The notes: a model not told the origin generated them from the sequence alone. DNA of 64,000 nucleotides from Bacteroidales bacterium (GCA_016783885.1 JADHVR010000004.1:1-64000), one strand, 5' to 3'. Counted from the first letter of the stretch, positions 34,643 to 44,657 are shown. A program made the numbers and translations.

Positions 34643-36577
34643 ATGAACAGACTCCTTGTATTAATATTATCCTTATTCATTTTTTCAAATGCTGTGCAGG
34701 CTATATATATTAATAAAGAAATTGACAGCCTTAACAGCCTTCTTGAAACTTCTACCGACTTAGAAAAAATTGAAATTCTAAATGAATTAAGTAAAGCTTA
34801 TGACACAATATCTTATGACAAATCTTTAGGTTATGCAAAGCAAGCACTTGAATTAACAAAAAAATATAAAGGTAAAGAAGATATTGCTGCTTCTTTTGAC
34901 AGGGTTGCGAGAATATATTATTTCTTATCCAATTACGATGAATCAATTAATTATTTTATTGAATCATTGAAAAAAAGAGAAAAAATCGGCGATAAAAAAG
35001 CTATTGCACAATCTTATAATAATCTTGGGGTTGTTTATCTGAATTTAAATAGCGATAATAAAGCATTGGAATATCTGCAAAAAGCATGGGATTTGAGTGA
35101 GGAGATTGGTGATGATGAGCTTATGAAAAAAACGGCTATTAATTTAGGGATTGTTTATGCACAATTATCAAACTATTATAAATCATTAGAATATTATGAG
35201 AGAGCATTAACTTTAATTGATGAAACAGAATTAAAACAACTATCTGTTTGTTTAAATAATATCGGATTAGTTTATTGGTATTTAGAAGATTATGATAAAG
35301 CCTTGGAATGCTACCTGGATGCTTTAAAAATAAATGAGCAAGAAAGATATAAATGGAGTATTTCCAATTGTTCAAGAAATGTCGGGATGGTTTATATAGA
35401 ACTCAATGATTTTAACAAAGCATCTTTATATCTAACAAAGGCTTTAAAAATAGCTAAAGAAATTGATTCAAAACATTTAATTAAAGATTGCTATATTACT
35501 TTTTCCGATTTATATTTTGCAAAAGGAAATTATAAAAATGCTTACGAATATCATGAAATGTATTCAGACGTCAAGGATAGTATTTTTACAGAAGAACTCG
35601 GAAAAAACATTGCAGAATTAGAAGTGAAATTTGAAACTGTAAAAAAAGAAAAGGAAATCGAAATTTTAAAAAATGAGAAAGAAATCGATGTTTTAAAATC
35701 AAAAAAAAATAAAAATCAAAAAATATTTTTAATAATATTTTTATTACTTGTTTTATTTTTAATAATTATTTTATATAGCCGATTTCTTCTTAAGCAAAAA
35801 ACAAACAAAATCCTTGAAGATGCAAACCAGCAACTTAATATCGCTATTAATAAAATATCAAAATCGGAAGAAGACCTTAAAGAATTAAATGCTACAAAAG
35901 ATAAATTTTTCTCAATTATTGCCCATGACCTTAAAGCACCTTTCAATTCCCTGCTCGGGTTTTCTGAAATATTAGTAAAAAAATCCGAACAATACGACAA
36001 GGAAAAAATTAAACAGTATAGCATAATTATTAATACATCTGCTCATGATTTATTTAATTTGTCCGAAAATTTACTTCATTGGGCAAGATGTCAATCGGAT
36101 AACATAAAATATAATCCTAAAAAGGTTGATTTAAATAAATTAGTTATCAATATTATTTACATATTAGAGATTAGTGCAAAAAAGAAAAATATTACTGTAT
36201 ATCCCGAAATTCCAAAAAATACTTATGTGTATGCTGATGCTAATATTATTTCCACCGTGATAAGAAATTTATTATCTAATGCTTTAAAATTTACTGAAAA
36301 AGGGGGGGAAGTAACTATTACTTCTGTTGAAAAGGATAATTTTGTCGAAGTTTCAGTTATTGATACGGGAATTGGTATTAGTGAAGAAAATATAAAAAAA
36401 CTATTTATATTAGAAAATCAATATACTACAAAAGGTACTTCTGATGAAAAGGGAACAGGCTTAGGTTTAATTATCTGTAAAGAATTTATAGAAAAATCAG
36501 GTGGAGAAATTTGGGTAGAAAGTGAATCAGGAAAAGGAAGTATTTTTAAATTTACATTACCAAAAACTGAGAACTGA
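34643..36577 (+). CDS. TPR-containing sensor histidine kinase
   Basis: 644 residues. Signal peptide (LLVLILSLFIFSNAVQA); tetratricopeptide repeats from about 45 to 310 (QSYNNLGVVYLNLNSDNKALEYL, SVCLNNIGLVYWYLEDYDKALECY); a Lys/Glu coiled coil; one membrane helix (IFLIIFLLLVLFLIIILYS); HisKA with H428 in FSIIAHDLKAPFNSLLG; and HATPase with NLLSNALKF, DTGIGIS and GTGLGL. The TPR region is periplasmic, so it may sense a partner protein or peptide. No response regulator is adjacent (an orphan kinase). The gene is more AT-rich than its neighbours. Confidence 0.94.
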   Translation: MNRLLVLILSLFIFSNAVQAIYINKEIDSLNSLLETSTDLEKIEILNELSKAYDTISYDKSLGYAKQALELTKKYKGKEDIAASFDRVARIYYFLSNYDESINYFIESLKKREKIGDKKAIAQSYNNLGVVYLNLNSDNKALEYLQKAWDLSEEIGDDELMKKTAINLGIVYAQLSNYYKSLEYYERALTLIDETELKQLSVCLNNIGLVYWYLEDYDKALECYLDALKINEQERYKWSISNCSRNVGMVYIELNDFNKASLYLTKALKIAKEIDSKHLIKDCYITFSDLYFAKGNYKNAYEYHEMYSDVKDSIFTEELGKNIAELEVKFETVKKEKEIEILKNEKEIDVLKSKKNKNQKIFLIIFLLLVLFLIIILYSRFLLKQKTNKILEDANQQLNIAINKISKSEEDLKELNATKDKFFSIIAHDLKAPFNSLLGFSEILVKKSEQYDKEKIKQYSIIINTSAHDLFNLSENLLHWARCQSDNIKYNPKKVDLNKLVINIIYILEISAKKKNITVYPEIPKNTYVYADANIISTVIRNLLSNALKFTEKGGEVTITSVEKDNFVEVSVIDTGIGISEENIKKLFILENQYTTKGTSDEKGTGLGLIICKEFIEKSGGEIWVESESGKGSIFKFTLPKTEN

Positions 36578-36602
36578 AAACGATTAAAATAGTTCCGAAC
36601 CG

Positions 36603-36624
36603 TTTCGAGCGCCCATGCTCGAAA
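36603..36624. terminator. Hairpin between convergent kinase and folA
   Basis: Perfect 8-bp inverted repeat TTTCGAGC/GCTCGAAA with a 6-base loop, 26 bases after the kinase stop and 14 bases before the folA stop. Position suggests a bidirectional terminator; there is no T tract. Confidence 0.5.
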
Positions 36625-36637
36625 ACTTAAATACTTA

Positions 36638-37132
36638 CTAATACCTCTCATAAATCATATAAGAATACGGTAACGGATTCTTCTCGTCCGGCTCTAAAAA
36701 ATTTTCTCTTGAAATCACTTTCCATTCCTTTTCATCAACATCCGGGAAAAAGGTATCTGCTTCAAAGGATTTATGCACCCAGGTGATGTATAGTTTATTT
36801 ACATGAGGTAAAAGCTGCCTGTAAACGGAAGCACCGCCAATTATAAAATTTTCTTTTTCAGCATCCATCTTTGAAATAGCGTCTTCAATGGAATAAGCCA
36901 TTATACAATTATCAATTTGTTCTCCGGGAATATCTGTTATAACAACATTCGTCCTGTTAGGAAGGGGTCTCTTTGGTAAAGAGAAATATGTATTTTTTCC
37001 CATGACCACATAGTGACCGGATGTAAGTTTCTTAAACCTTTTCAAATCCTCAGACAAATGCCACAACAACTTATTGTCCTTTCCAATGGCATTGTTTTTT
37101 GCTACTGCTACAATTATTGAAATATTTGTCAT
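36638..37132 (-). CDS. folA: Dihydrofolate reductase
   Basis: 164 residues. ISIIVAVAKNNAIGKDNKLLWHLSEDLKRFKKLTSGHYVVMGKNTYFSLP and FIIGGASVYRQLLPHVNKLYITWV are family signatures. Reduces dihydrofolate to tetrahydrofolate with NADPH. It functions with thyA, which lies on the same strand 680 bases upstream; a toxin-antitoxin pair now separates them. Confidence 0.97.
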   Translation of the reverse strand: MTNISIIVAVAKNNAIGKDNKLLWHLSEDLKRFKKLTSGHYVVMGKNTYFSLPKRPLPNRTNVVITDIPGEQIDNCIMAYSIEDAISKMDAEKENFIIGGASVYRQLLPHVNKLYITWVHKSFEADTFFPDVDEKEWKVISRENFLEPDEKNPLPYSYMIYERY

Positions 37133-37144
37133 GATTAAGTGAAA

Positions 37145-37456
37145 CTAAATTCTATGCTTCTCAATAATATCCTGTGGGTCGCGCCTGGTATCAAAGACAT
37201 CAGTTATGTAAACTATATTTTTTGTCACCTTGTAAATTATTTTATAATTACTTTCTACTAAATAGCGATGATTCTCTTTCAACACTTTTAAGGTTTCTTC
37301 TTCCTGACCTGCATAAGGAAAATTGTTTAATATCTCAATACGCTTTATAATATTATCTTTAATCTTCCTTGCAACTTTTGGGCTTACAATATCTCTATAA
37401 TACTCATATATGAATTTTAGTTCATCTCTCGCAGAATGAGTCCAGATAATGTTCAT
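37145..37456 (-). CDS. RelE/ParE-family toxin
   Basis: 103 residues. WTHSARDELKFIYEYYRDIVSPKVARKIKDNIIKRIEIL and VESNYKIIYKVTKNIVYITDVFDTRRDP are typical of the RelE/ParE fold (Bacteroidota type with C-terminal DTRRDP). Such toxins cut ribosome-bound mRNA or poison gyrase. The gene overlaps nothing and starts 2 bases after the antitoxin stop; folA follows 12 bases later. Confidence 0.9.
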   Translation of the reverse strand: MNIIWTHSARDELKFIYEYYRDIVSPKVARKIKDNIIKRIEILNNFPYAGQEEETLKVLKENHRYLVESNYKIIYKVTKNIVYITDVFDTRRDPQDIIEKHRI

Positions 37457-37458
37457 TT

Positions 37459-37698
37459 TTACCAGCTTTTCGATTCTTCCTTTAAATCATTTTGAGATAT
37501 CACATTTCCCACTTTAATGTCTTCATTTGAGAATTGATCTCTGGCTATTAACTCCTCTTTTGTCATTGGAATTAATGTTTTTTCGAATTCAATCTGCTTT
37601 TCTTTTTTTAATACGGTTTCCAGTTTCTCAATAATCTTTAAATTACTTAACCGTATAAATCCTTCAATAAACTGATATTTTCGTGTTTGTATGTCCAT
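37459..37698 (-). CDS. Antitoxin of a RelE/ParE-type pair
   Basis: 79 residues. An N-terminal helical segment (EGFIRLSNLKIIEKLETVLKKEKQIEFEK) followed by MTKEELIARDQFSNEDIKVGNVISQNDLKEESKSW, the usual layout of small Bacteroidota antitoxins for ParE/RelE toxins (helical DNA-binding part, then a toxin-wrapping tail). Precedes and is 2 bases from the toxin, typical of a type II pair under shared autoregulation. Confidence 0.85.
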   Translation of the reverse strand: MDIQTRKYQFIEGFIRLSNLKIIEKLETVLKKEKQIEFEKTLIPMTKEELIARDQFSNEDIKVGNVISQNDLKEESKSW

Positions 37699-37812
37699 AT
37701 CTTCAGTTCTTAATTAGAATAAAAATTTTGATAAAGATAAGAAAAATTAACAAAATAAAAATCATAAAAAATATTTTATCCTGGCTGCAATAGGCTTGTG
37801 TAAATTAAAAAA

Positions 37813-38664
37813 TCAAACAGAAATCTCCCCTTTTATATGTGGATGCGACTGGTAACCTTCCAAAGTAAAATCTTCATATTTGAAATCTGAAATACTTTTT
37901 ATCTCCGGATTAATTTTCATTGAAGGCAAAGGAAAGGGATTGCGTGTAAGCTGGAGTTTGGTTTGCTCGATATGGTTCAGGTAAATATGTGCGTCTCCCA
38001 GGGTATGAACCAACTCACCCGGTTTGCAACCTGTAACCTGCGCCATCATCATTGTTAACAAAGCGTAGGATGCAATATTAAACGGGACACCCAGGAAGAT
38101 ATCACAACTTCGCTGGTACAATTGGCATGAAAGTTTTCTGTCAGCCACATAAAACTGGAACCAGGCATGACAGGGAGGCAATGCTGCACGACCTTCAGCA
38201 ACATTCTCTGCAAAAGATTTGCCCTGTTTTGGTAAAACACTTGGGTTCCATGCCGCCACAATCATTCGCCGGCTGTTTGGATTGTTTTTGATTAATTTAA
38301 CTACTTCAGAAATCTGGTCGATACCGTCGTTATTCCAGTTGCGCCACTGTGCACCATAAATCGGTCCCAGGTCACCGTTTTCATCAGCCCATTCATCCCA
38401 AATAGTTACCTTATTATCGTGAAGGTATTTAATATTGGTATCTCCTTTTAAAAACCAAAGGAGTTCGTAAATAATTGACCGTAAATGCAATTTTTTAGTA
38501 GTCAGAACCGGAAAGCCATCTTCGAGGTTAAATCTCATTTGGTAGCCGAAAAGGCTTATCGTTCCTGTTCCCGTTCTGTCCTTTTTTTGAACTCCGTTAT
38601 CTAAAACATTTTGAAGTAAGTCGAGGTATTGACGCATAGTTAGTTTATTTTTTTGAAAGGGCAA
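37813..38664 (-). CDS. thyA: Thymidylate synthase
   Basis: 283 residues, ThyA type. Catalytic Cys in [13 protein letters not shown]; dUMP-binding [35 protein letters not shown] at the N-terminus. Methylates dUMP to dTMP with methylene-tetrahydrofolate, yielding the dihydrofolate used by folA downstream. Classic thyA-folA order, interrupted by the toxin-antitoxin pair. Confidence 0.98.
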   Translation of the reverse strand: MPFQKNKLTMRQYLDLLQNVLDNGVQKKDRTGTGTISLFGYQMRFNLEDGFPVLTTKKLHLRSIIYELLWFLKGDTNIKYLHDNKVTIWDEWADENGDLGPIYGAQWRNWNNDGIDQISEVVKLIKNNPNSRRMIVAAWNPSVLPKQGKSFAENVAEGRAALPPCHAWFQFYVADRKLSCQLYQRSCDIFLGVPFNIASYALLTMMMAQVTGCKPGELVHTLGDAHIYLNHIEQTKLQLTRNPFPLPSMKINPEIKSISDFKYEDFTLEGYQSHPHIKGEISV

Positions 38665-38762
38665 AATTAGGATTTTATTCTTCTTTTAATTGATGTCGGA
38701 GCCGACAATATTTCAAGATAGGAAAGAAAGTTATTAACAAACAAATTGATTTACAGGAACTA

Positions 38763-39137
38763 TTATAATACATTCACTATCCAATTCTCATCAATCCAAA
38801 CCGGAATAACTTCAATATTCGTAAACCATGATTTAAGGAGCTCAACTGATGAAAGGGTTTCAGAAATATGTGTCTGTTTATCTACATGGTTTCCGGCACA
38901 ATCGCCATGACCTACCATCAGGATTATTCCTGAGCCATGCTTATTAATAGATATATCCACTCTTTCTTTAATTGAATTTATTTTAAACTTATCAGTATTT
39001 TCGGCAAGTATTTTATCTGGCCCCGGTTCAGTAATCATATCCACATAATCAACTCCGTAATTATTTTTCAAAAAATTAATCACAGGCTCCTGAACCCTTC
39101 CGTCCATACAGTTAACTGCTGTTGCAAATTTTTTCAT
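38763..39137 (-). CDS. Small beta-carbonic-anhydrase-like protein
   Basis: 124 residues. ATAVNCMDGRVQEPV gives a Cys-Asp-Arg near the N-terminus and VGHGDCAGN gives His and Cys, the three zinc-ligand pattern plus Asp-Arg dyad of beta-class enzymes, in a much shorter chain (Pro_CA_2-like). Hydration of CO2 is possible but unproven for this short group. Stands alone on the strand between thyA and two gene remnants. Confidence 0.65.
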   Translation of the reverse strand: MKKFATAVNCMDGRVQEPVINFLKNNYGVDYVDMITEPGPDKILAENTDKFKINSIKERVDISINKHGSGIILMVGHGDCAGNHVDKQTHISETLSSVELLKSWFTNIEVIPVWIDENWIVNVL

Positions 39138-39147
39138 AGTAATAGTA

Positions 39148-39404
39148 TTAATTCATATAATTAATCAACGATCGAATAATTCTATCCATCTCTTCTTTTT
39201 CAAAAATTATTGAATAATATCTCTTAAAAACAGCAATTTTTAAATCAAGTTCGCAAATTCCAGGATTTTGTTGTTTAACGCTGCTTTTAACCATTGTTCT
39301 TCCAAAATCAATATTTCCGCACCAATTAAAAATCTCTCTTGTGGTGTTTTGGCAAAAATAATTTCTAATTGTTTTTGTTGTATTTCAGGGCTTGTGTCAA
39401 ACAT
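39148..39404 (-). pseudogene. Frameshifted small Bacteroidota protein (MFDTSPEIQ family)
   Basis: Not in the track. From ATG at 39402-39404 the frame reads MFDTSPEIQQKQLEIIFAKT and RFLIGAE, then goes out of frame near 39300-39320; the next frame continues DFGRTMVKSSVKQQNPGICE and EKEEMDRIIRSLINYMN to a TAA at 39148. Intact relatives in this phylum read through as one small protein of about 85-90 residues, usually behind an AbiEii-like nucleotidyltransferase. A single-base change explains the break. Function unknown. Confidence 0.7.
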
Positions 39405-39415
39405 TTCTCTGCGGT

Positions 39416-39533
39416 TTAAATTATGTTAAAAGATTTTAGATTGAGCTTGCTGTACCATTTCCTGATATATTCTTTATCAATTTCCGGGCAAGCTAAAAGA
39501 TTTTTAATATCCCGGATATGCTTTTCGCTTTGA
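39416..39533 (-). pseudogene. C-terminal remnant of an AbiEii-like nucleotidyltransferase
   Basis: Minus-strand frame ending at the TAA 39416-39418 reads QSEKHIRDIKNLLACPEIDK then EYIRKWYSKLNLKSFN; this is the C-terminal block (SEKHLRDI ... EYIEKW) of nucleotidyltransferases in abortive-infection/toxin-like families. An in-frame stop lies just upstream, so only the tail survives. Together with the neighbouring frameshifted gene it marks a decayed two-gene module. Confidence 0.65.
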
Positions 39534-39631
39534 AATTACTGTATCCAATGATATTGTAATTCTATGTAATAATTTTAATATCATAAAATTTTTAAATTGA
39601 TACTGAAGGAGAAGGTCAAAACCATAAATCC

Positions 39632-41170
39632 CTATCCGAGTATCGTTCCAACAATTGTGGCAGACAGCAAGGAAGCAATTGTCCCGCCAAGTAACGCTCT
39701 CATCCCATATTTCGATAGCAATACGCGTTGATTTGGTGCAAGCGACCCGATACCTCCTATTTGTATTCCAATGGATGCAAAGTTAGCAAACCCGCACAGC
39801 ATATACGTCGCCATTATAATAGATTTGGGCTGCAGCGCCCCTGCTTCCTTTAGTTCGGATAAACTCACATAACCGATAAACTCGGTCATAATAACTTTTT
39901 CTCCCAACAATCTTCCGACAAGGGCAATATCCTGCCCCGGTATTCCTATTAACCACATGATAGGAGAAAAAATATATCCCAAAATAAATTGCAAAGAGAG
40001 TTCGGAATATTTTCCATTTGTGTTTTCTGCGATAATTTCATTTAAGTTTGTCCATGCACCTATTTTAACCATAATGTAATTAAACATTGCAATAAAGGCA
40101 ATAAATACGAGCAACATTGCAGCCACATTAACAGCTAGTCTCATTCCTTGTCCCGTGCCGTTTGAAATTGCATCGAGAATATTACTTCCTGCATTTTCTT
40201 TTGTTACTTTAATCGTTTTATCAATATCTTCAGTTTGTGGTACTAAAATCTTTGAAACCACCACGGCGCCTGGAGCAGCCATAACAGAGGCAGTTAACAG
40301 GTGCTTAGCGAATAAAAGTTTCTGAACCGGATCATCTCCACCTAAAAAATCGATATAAACAGCAAGCACTCCACCTGCCAGTGTTGCCATTCCTCCCATC
40401 ATTACCAATAGCATTTCCGACTTATTCATTTTTGGAAGGTACTCTTTGATCATTAACGGTGATTCTGTTTGCCCAAGGAAAATATTACCCGCAACTGACA
40501 AACTTTCGGCGCCTGAAAGTTTCATAAGCTTAGTCATAACCCATGCTAACCCATAAACTATTTTCTGAATTATTCCGAGATAAAATAAAAGACTTGTTAA
40601 TGCTGAAAAGAAAATAATAGTAGGAAGGATTTTCACCACGAAACTTATTAATCCCACTTCAATTTTACCGGTAACCATCGACTTAAAAAGAAAATCAACA
40701 CCTGCCTGTGTAAAATCGAGAATTAAAACAAATAACTTTCCGCCAAATTCAAAAAAAGACTGTATAAAAGGCACGTACAAAACACCAAGCGCCAACAAAA
40801 CCTGAATTGTAAGCCCGGTACCCACTACCTTCCATGAAACTGCCTTTTTGTTAGAGCTAAAAATATAAGAAATACCTATTAGCACGAGCATTCCCAACAA
40901 TCCTCTTAAAATTGTTATTATTGAGAACCCTCCCTTTTTATAATCAGATAAAATAAGTATATTCGATTTTGACCTGTCTGTTTGTTGATTTTGTTGTTCG
41001 GTATCCAGTTGAGTTATCTCGGTGTTCGAATCAGGTAAGGTTACAATTTCCTGATTTGTTGTATCACTTAATTTTGATGCAGAATCAGAAACATTATCAC
41101 TATTAAAAGCAAAAATTCCTGAGATGATAATAGATATAAACAGTAAAAAAAAGATTATTTTAAATTTCAT
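39632..41170 (-). CDS. nupC: Concentrative nucleoside transporter (NupC/CNT family)
   Basis: 512 residues. Signal-like N-terminus then a Gln/Thr/Asp-rich extracytoplasmic stretch of about 75 residues, followed by the CNT core: GKLFVLILDF, GAESLSVAGNIFLGQTESPLMIKEYL and ATYMLCGFANFASIGIQIGG are nucleoside-binding motifs. Takes up nucleosides by sodium or proton symport. May feed the pyrimidine catabolic cluster upstream or salvage. Followed in the transcript by nothing; preceded by the bifunctional nuclease with a 5-base gap, so these two form an operon. Confidence 0.93.
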   Translation of the reverse strand: MKFKIIFFLLFISIIISGIFAFNSDNVSDSASKLSDTTNQEIVTLPDSNTEITQLDTEQQNQQTDRSKSNILILSDYKKGGFSIITILRGLLGMLVLIGISYIFSSNKKAVSWKVVGTGLTIQVLLALGVLYVPFIQSFFEFGGKLFVLILDFTQAGVDFLFKSMVTGKIEVGLISFVVKILPTIIFFSALTSLLFYLGIIQKIVYGLAWVMTKLMKLSGAESLSVAGNIFLGQTESPLMIKEYLPKMNKSEMLLVMMGGMATLAGGVLAVYIDFLGGDDPVQKLLFAKHLLTASVMAAPGAVVVSKILVPQTEDIDKTIKVTKENAGSNILDAISNGTGQGMRLAVNVAAMLLVFIAFIAMFNYIMVKIGAWTNLNEIIAENTNGKYSELSLQFILGYIFSPIMWLIGIPGQDIALVGRLLGEKVIMTEFIGYVSLSELKEAGALQPKSIIMATYMLCGFANFASIGIQIGGIGSLAPNQRVLLSKYGMRALLGGTIASLLSATIVGTILG

Positions 41171-41175
41171 ATTCC

Positions 41176-41766
41176 TTATTTCTTCTCCTTCTTTCTTTGA
41201 TTAATTTCATCCCTTATTTTAGATGCTTTTTCATACTCTTCTTTTTCTACGGTTTTCTGTAAAAGTTCTTTCAATTCAGAGGTAGTATATTGTTCGTAAA
41301 CGTTTTTTGATTTTTCTCCGCCCATTGGTTTGGCTTTACCTGCTCCGGTTTTCTTTTCTTCGACAACAATTCCGGCAGTAGCCATTATTTTTTCATAAGT
41401 ATAAATCGGGCAATGAAATCGCAAAGCTAATGCAACAGCATCCGATGTCCTTGCATCAATCCTGTATTCCTTTTGTCCGTCGAGGCACACTAATTCAGCA
41501 TGAAACACGCCCTCGATAAACTTATTAATAACAACCTCTCTAAAAGTTATATTAAAAGTTTCTGAAAAGCTTTTAAATAAATCATGTGTGAGAGGACGTG
41601 AGGGCTTCATTTTTTCAAGTTCAATGGCAATAGCCTGAGCTTCAAACCCTCCGATAATAATTGGTAATCTGCGCTTTCCTCCAATCTCGCCCAGAATCAA
41701 AGCATAAGCCCCGCTTTGCGATTGGCTGTATGACATTCCTATTATTTCAAGTTTAATTTTATGCAT
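41176..41766 (-). CDS. Bifunctional nuclease-family (DUF151) protein with UVR domain
   Basis: 196 residues. DUF151 core: SGAYALILGEIGGKRRLPIIIGGFEAQAIAIELE and RIDARTSDAVALALRFHCPIYTYEKI; then a linker and a C-terminal UVR-type helix pair (SELKELLQKTVEKEEYEKASKIRDEI). BFN proteins show RNase/DNase activity in plants and bacteria; the UVR domain suggests contact with UvrC-like partners. First gene of the pair with nupC. Confidence 0.9.
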   Translation of the reverse strand: MHKIKLEIIGMSYSQSQSGAYALILGEIGGKRRLPIIIGGFEAQAIAIELEKMKPSRPLTHDLFKSFSETFNITFREVVINKFIEGVFHAELVCLDGQKEYRIDARTSDAVALALRFHCPIYTYEKIMATAGIVVEEKKTGAGKAKPMGGEKSKNVYEQYTTSELKELLQKTVEKEEYEKASKIRDEINQRKKEKK

Positions 41767-42136
41767 CCGGTAAAATATCTCGCGTGTTTAAGAAATAAAA
41801 AAGATAAAAGTATTAATTATTTTGTATTTAAAAATGGTTTTTGCAAAGAAAAATAAAAAATTATTAACATCCAAAATATCTGGTTTTACGATAAGTGACA
41901 GAATTTCAGCACTTACGGGGAAAATGGTAGTTGTTATAACGATTCCAATGTTACACGATTAGCTATTGTATATAACAAAATACTTTTTATTTTTGATGGA
42001 ATTGTTTTTTATGAACTTATGGAAAATATTTAATTAAAAAACATGTTGGTAATTAGATTATTTATTTCTACTATTGCGGTCATTAAAAATTATCTGAATC
42101 AAAGTATTAACAAAGTATTAATCAATTATTTAATAA
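41767..42136. other. Divergent 370-base spacer (BFN gene / hppA)
   Basis: AT-rich and without a gene. Holds the hppA promoter candidate at 41965-41995. The track ORF at 42043 overlaps hppA in another frame and is a shadow. Confidence 0.6.
41965..41995 (+). promoter_or_regulatory. Bacteroidota-type promoter for hppA
   Basis: ATTG at 41965-41968 (3 of 4 to TTTG) and TATTTTTG (TAnnTTTG, exact) at 41988-41995 with 19 bases between. Gives a leader of about 135 bases before the hppA start. Confidence 0.5.
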
Positions 42137-44524
42137 ATGGAAAATTTAATTTATTATTTACCGGCTGCAGCGATAATTGGATTATTATTTACATTTTGGA
42201 AAACAAACTGGATAAAAAAGAAAGAAGTTGGTGGTGAAAAAATGGCATCAATTGCCAAAAATATCTCCGATGGAGCAATGGCTTTTTTAAAAGCTGAATA
42301 TAAAGTATTAGCAATTTTTGTCGTTGCTATTGGATTGTTGCTCATTTATAAAGGCAGTAGCGACAAAGAATCAAATGCATTTGTTGCACTTTCCTTTCTG
42401 ATTGGTGCATTATCATCAGGATTGGCGGGGTTTTTAGGTATGCGTGTTGCTACAAAAGCAAATGTAAGAACAACAAATGCTGCACGGACCTCATTAAACA
42501 AAGCCCTGGAAGTGGCTTTTTCAGGAGGTTCTGTAATGGGTTTGGGTGTTGTTGCCCTTGGAGTTTTAGGCTTAAGTCTGCTTTTCCTCCTGTATAATTA
42601 TGTGATAGGTGTTGAGTGGGGATTAGGTACTGTTATTAATGTTATTTCAGGCTTTTCATTGGGAGCTTCTTCTATTGCATTATTTGCCCGTGTCGGCGGT
42701 GGCATATATACCAAAGCTGCTGATGTTGGTGCTGACCTGGTTGGGAAAGTAGAAGCCGGTATCCCTGAGGATCATCCCTTAAATCCTGCTACAATTGCTG
42801 ACAATGTTGGAGATAATGTTGGAGATGTTGCAGGTATGGGCGCTGACTTATTTGAATCGTTTGTAGGCTCAATTATTGCAACTATGGTTTTAGGAGCAAT
42901 CTTTGTTACCGGCTTTGAGGCTATGGGTTTTTTCAGTCTCGGAGCTGTAATTTTGCCCTTAGTGTTAGCAGGAACAGGAATAATAGTATCAATCATTGGT
43001 ACATTCTTCGTAAGAGTTAAAGAAGGTCAAGATCCACAAAAAGCTTTAAATACAGGACAATTCGTTTCTGCCGGGATTATGGTTATTGCCTCTTATTTTA
43101 TTATCAAATGGTTTTTACCTTCCAACTGGACTGTTAATAATTTTGATTATAGTTCATTAGGAGTATTTATTGCAACTATTATTGGTCTTATTGCCGGTCT
43201 CGGAGTTGGTAAGATCACTGAATATTATACAGGTATGGGAAGCCCTCCGGTTAGAAAAATAGCGAGACAATCTCTTACGGGTGCAGCCACTAATATTATT
43301 TCAGGACTGGCTACCGGTATGATGTCAACAGCAGTACCAATATTATTAATTGCTCTTGCTATTTTAGGTTCTTACCATTTTGCAGGATTATACGGAATTG
43401 CTATTGCAGCGGTTGGTATGCTTGCAAATACAGGAATACAGCTTGCAGTTGATGCTTATGGGCCTATTTCTGATAATGCAGGTGGTATTGCCGAGATGGC
43501 AGAATTACCAAAAGAAGTCCGCCAAAGAACTGATAAACTGGATGCAGTAGGCAATACAACAGCAGCGATCGGAAAAGGTTTTGCTATTGCTTCTGCTGCC
43601 TTAACAGCTTTGGCTTTATTTTCTGCATTTATGCAACAAGCCGGAATTTATACTATTGATATTACTACTCCAAAAGTCATGGCAGGTTTATTTATCGGAG
43701 GTATGCTTCCTTTTGTTTTTTCTGCAATGGCAATGCAGGCAGTTGGTAAAGCTGCTATGGCAATGATAGAAGAAGTAAGAAGACAATTTAAAGAAATACC
43801 CGCCTTAAAAGCTGCACTTGAAATTATGAAGAAATATGATTCTGATGTTAGTAAAGCTACTGAAGAAGAAAAGAAAACATTTGATGCGGCTTATGGTGTT
43901 GCTGAGTACCAGAAATGTGTTGCTATATCAACTCAGGCATCAATTAAGAAAATGATATTACCGGGTACTTTAGCAATAGCTGTTCCTGCGTTGTTTGGAT
44001 TTTTCGGTGGACCGGAAATGCTTGGAGGTTTGCTTGCAGGTGTGACAGTAGTTGGTGTTTTAATGGCAGTTTTTCAGTCGAATGCAGGTGGAGCATGGGA
44101 TAATGCAAAAAAAATGATAGAAGAAGGAGTTGAATTTGACGGTATTAACTACACAAAAGGCTCTGACCCTCACAAAGCTGCTGTTGTTGGCGATACTGTC
44201 GGTGACCCTTTTAAAGATACATCAGGCCCGTCATTGAATATACTAATCAAGTTAATGGCAGTTGTAGCTCTTGTTATTGCTCCAAGTATTGCTGTTATTG
44301 ACAACAATAAAATTGACAATGAAACCTCTAATAAGACCAACACAGAACAAACTATCTCTGTTCAGTCCGAAGATGCTAATGTAGAAGTGAGAGACGAAGA
44401 AGCTGCTGTATTTGGTGAAGTATCCAAAAGAGAAGGCTATCAGGATTTAACTGAAAATGATACAAAGGAAAGTACTGAAGCACAAAAATTCACAAGCCGT
44501 AAATCAATACAAGAAAACCGGTAG
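42137..44524 (+). CDS. hppA: Membrane-bound K+-dependent pyrophosphatase (probable Na+ pump)
   Basis: 795 residues with about 16 membrane helices. PPi-site motifs [41 protein letters not shown], and [19 protein letters not shown]. The K+-dependence signature is [10 protein letters not shown] (Ala rather than Lys), so it is of the K+-stimulated type; most such bacterial enzymes pump Na+. Recovers energy from pyrophosphate as an ion gradient, complementing Rnf. After the last helix ([13 protein letters not shown]) comes a hydrophilic acidic tail of about 75 residues that is not part of the core. Confidence 0.95.
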   Translation: MENLIYYLPAAAIIGLLFTFWKTNWIKKKEVGGEKMASIAKNISDGAMAFLKAEYKVLAIFVVAIGLLLIYKGSSDKESNAFVALSFLIGALSSGLAGFLGMRVATKANVRTTNAARTSLNKALEVAFSGGSVMGLGVVALGVLGLSLLFLLYNYVIGVEWGLGTVINVISGFSLGASSIALFARVGGGIYTKAADVGADLVGKVEAGIPEDHPLNPATIADNVGDNVGDVAGMGADLFESFVGSIIATMVLGAIFVTGFEAMGFFSLGAVILPLVLAGTGIIVSIIGTFFVRVKEGQDPQKALNTGQFVSAGIMVIASYFIIKWFLPSNWTVNNFDYSSLGVFIATIIGLIAGLGVGKITEYYTGMGSPPVRKIARQSLTGAATNIISGLATGMMSTAVPILLIALAILGSYHFAGLYGIAIAAVGMLANTGIQLAVDAYGPISDNAGGIAEMAELPKEVRQRTDKLDAVGNTTAAIGKGFAIASAALTALALFSAFMQQAGIYTIDITTPKVMAGLFIGGMLPFVFSAMAMQAVGKAAMAMIEEVRRQFKEIPALKAALEIMKKYDSDVSKATEEEKKTFDAAYGVAEYQKCVAISTQASIKKMILPGTLAIAVPALFGFFGGPEMLGGLLAGVTVVGVLMAVFQSNAGGAWDNAKKMIEEGVEFDGINYTKGSDPHKAAVVGDTVGDPFKDTSGPSLNILIKLMAVVALVIAPSIAVIDNNKIDNETSNKTNTEQTISVQSEDANVEVRDEEAAVFGEVSKREGYQDLTENDTKESTEAQKFTSRKSIQENR

Positions 44525-44583
44525 TTTATTTTAGGTATAAACTATGACTTTTTAGGCTCTTGCGAAAATCGTTGTTTATTGGT

Positions 44584-44635
44584 ATTCGTCAGACCACTTC
44601 GCACGGGCAAACGCACAGGCAGTGGTTAGACAAAT
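44584..44635. repeat. 52-bp palindromic element, copy 1
   Basis: Arms ATTCGTCAGACCACT and AGTGGTTAGACAAAT (13 of 15 paired or better) around a 22-base loop TCGCACGGGCAAACGCACAGGC. Between the convergent hppA and secreted-protein genes. Two further copies lie at 49873 and 51515. Confidence 0.85.
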
Positions 44636-44657
44636 AATAGCGGGAAAATCTAAAATC

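Noticed and set aside
42043-42237. 64-codon plus-strand ORF before hppA
   Set aside because: Overlaps the hppA start in another frame and has no recognisable features.
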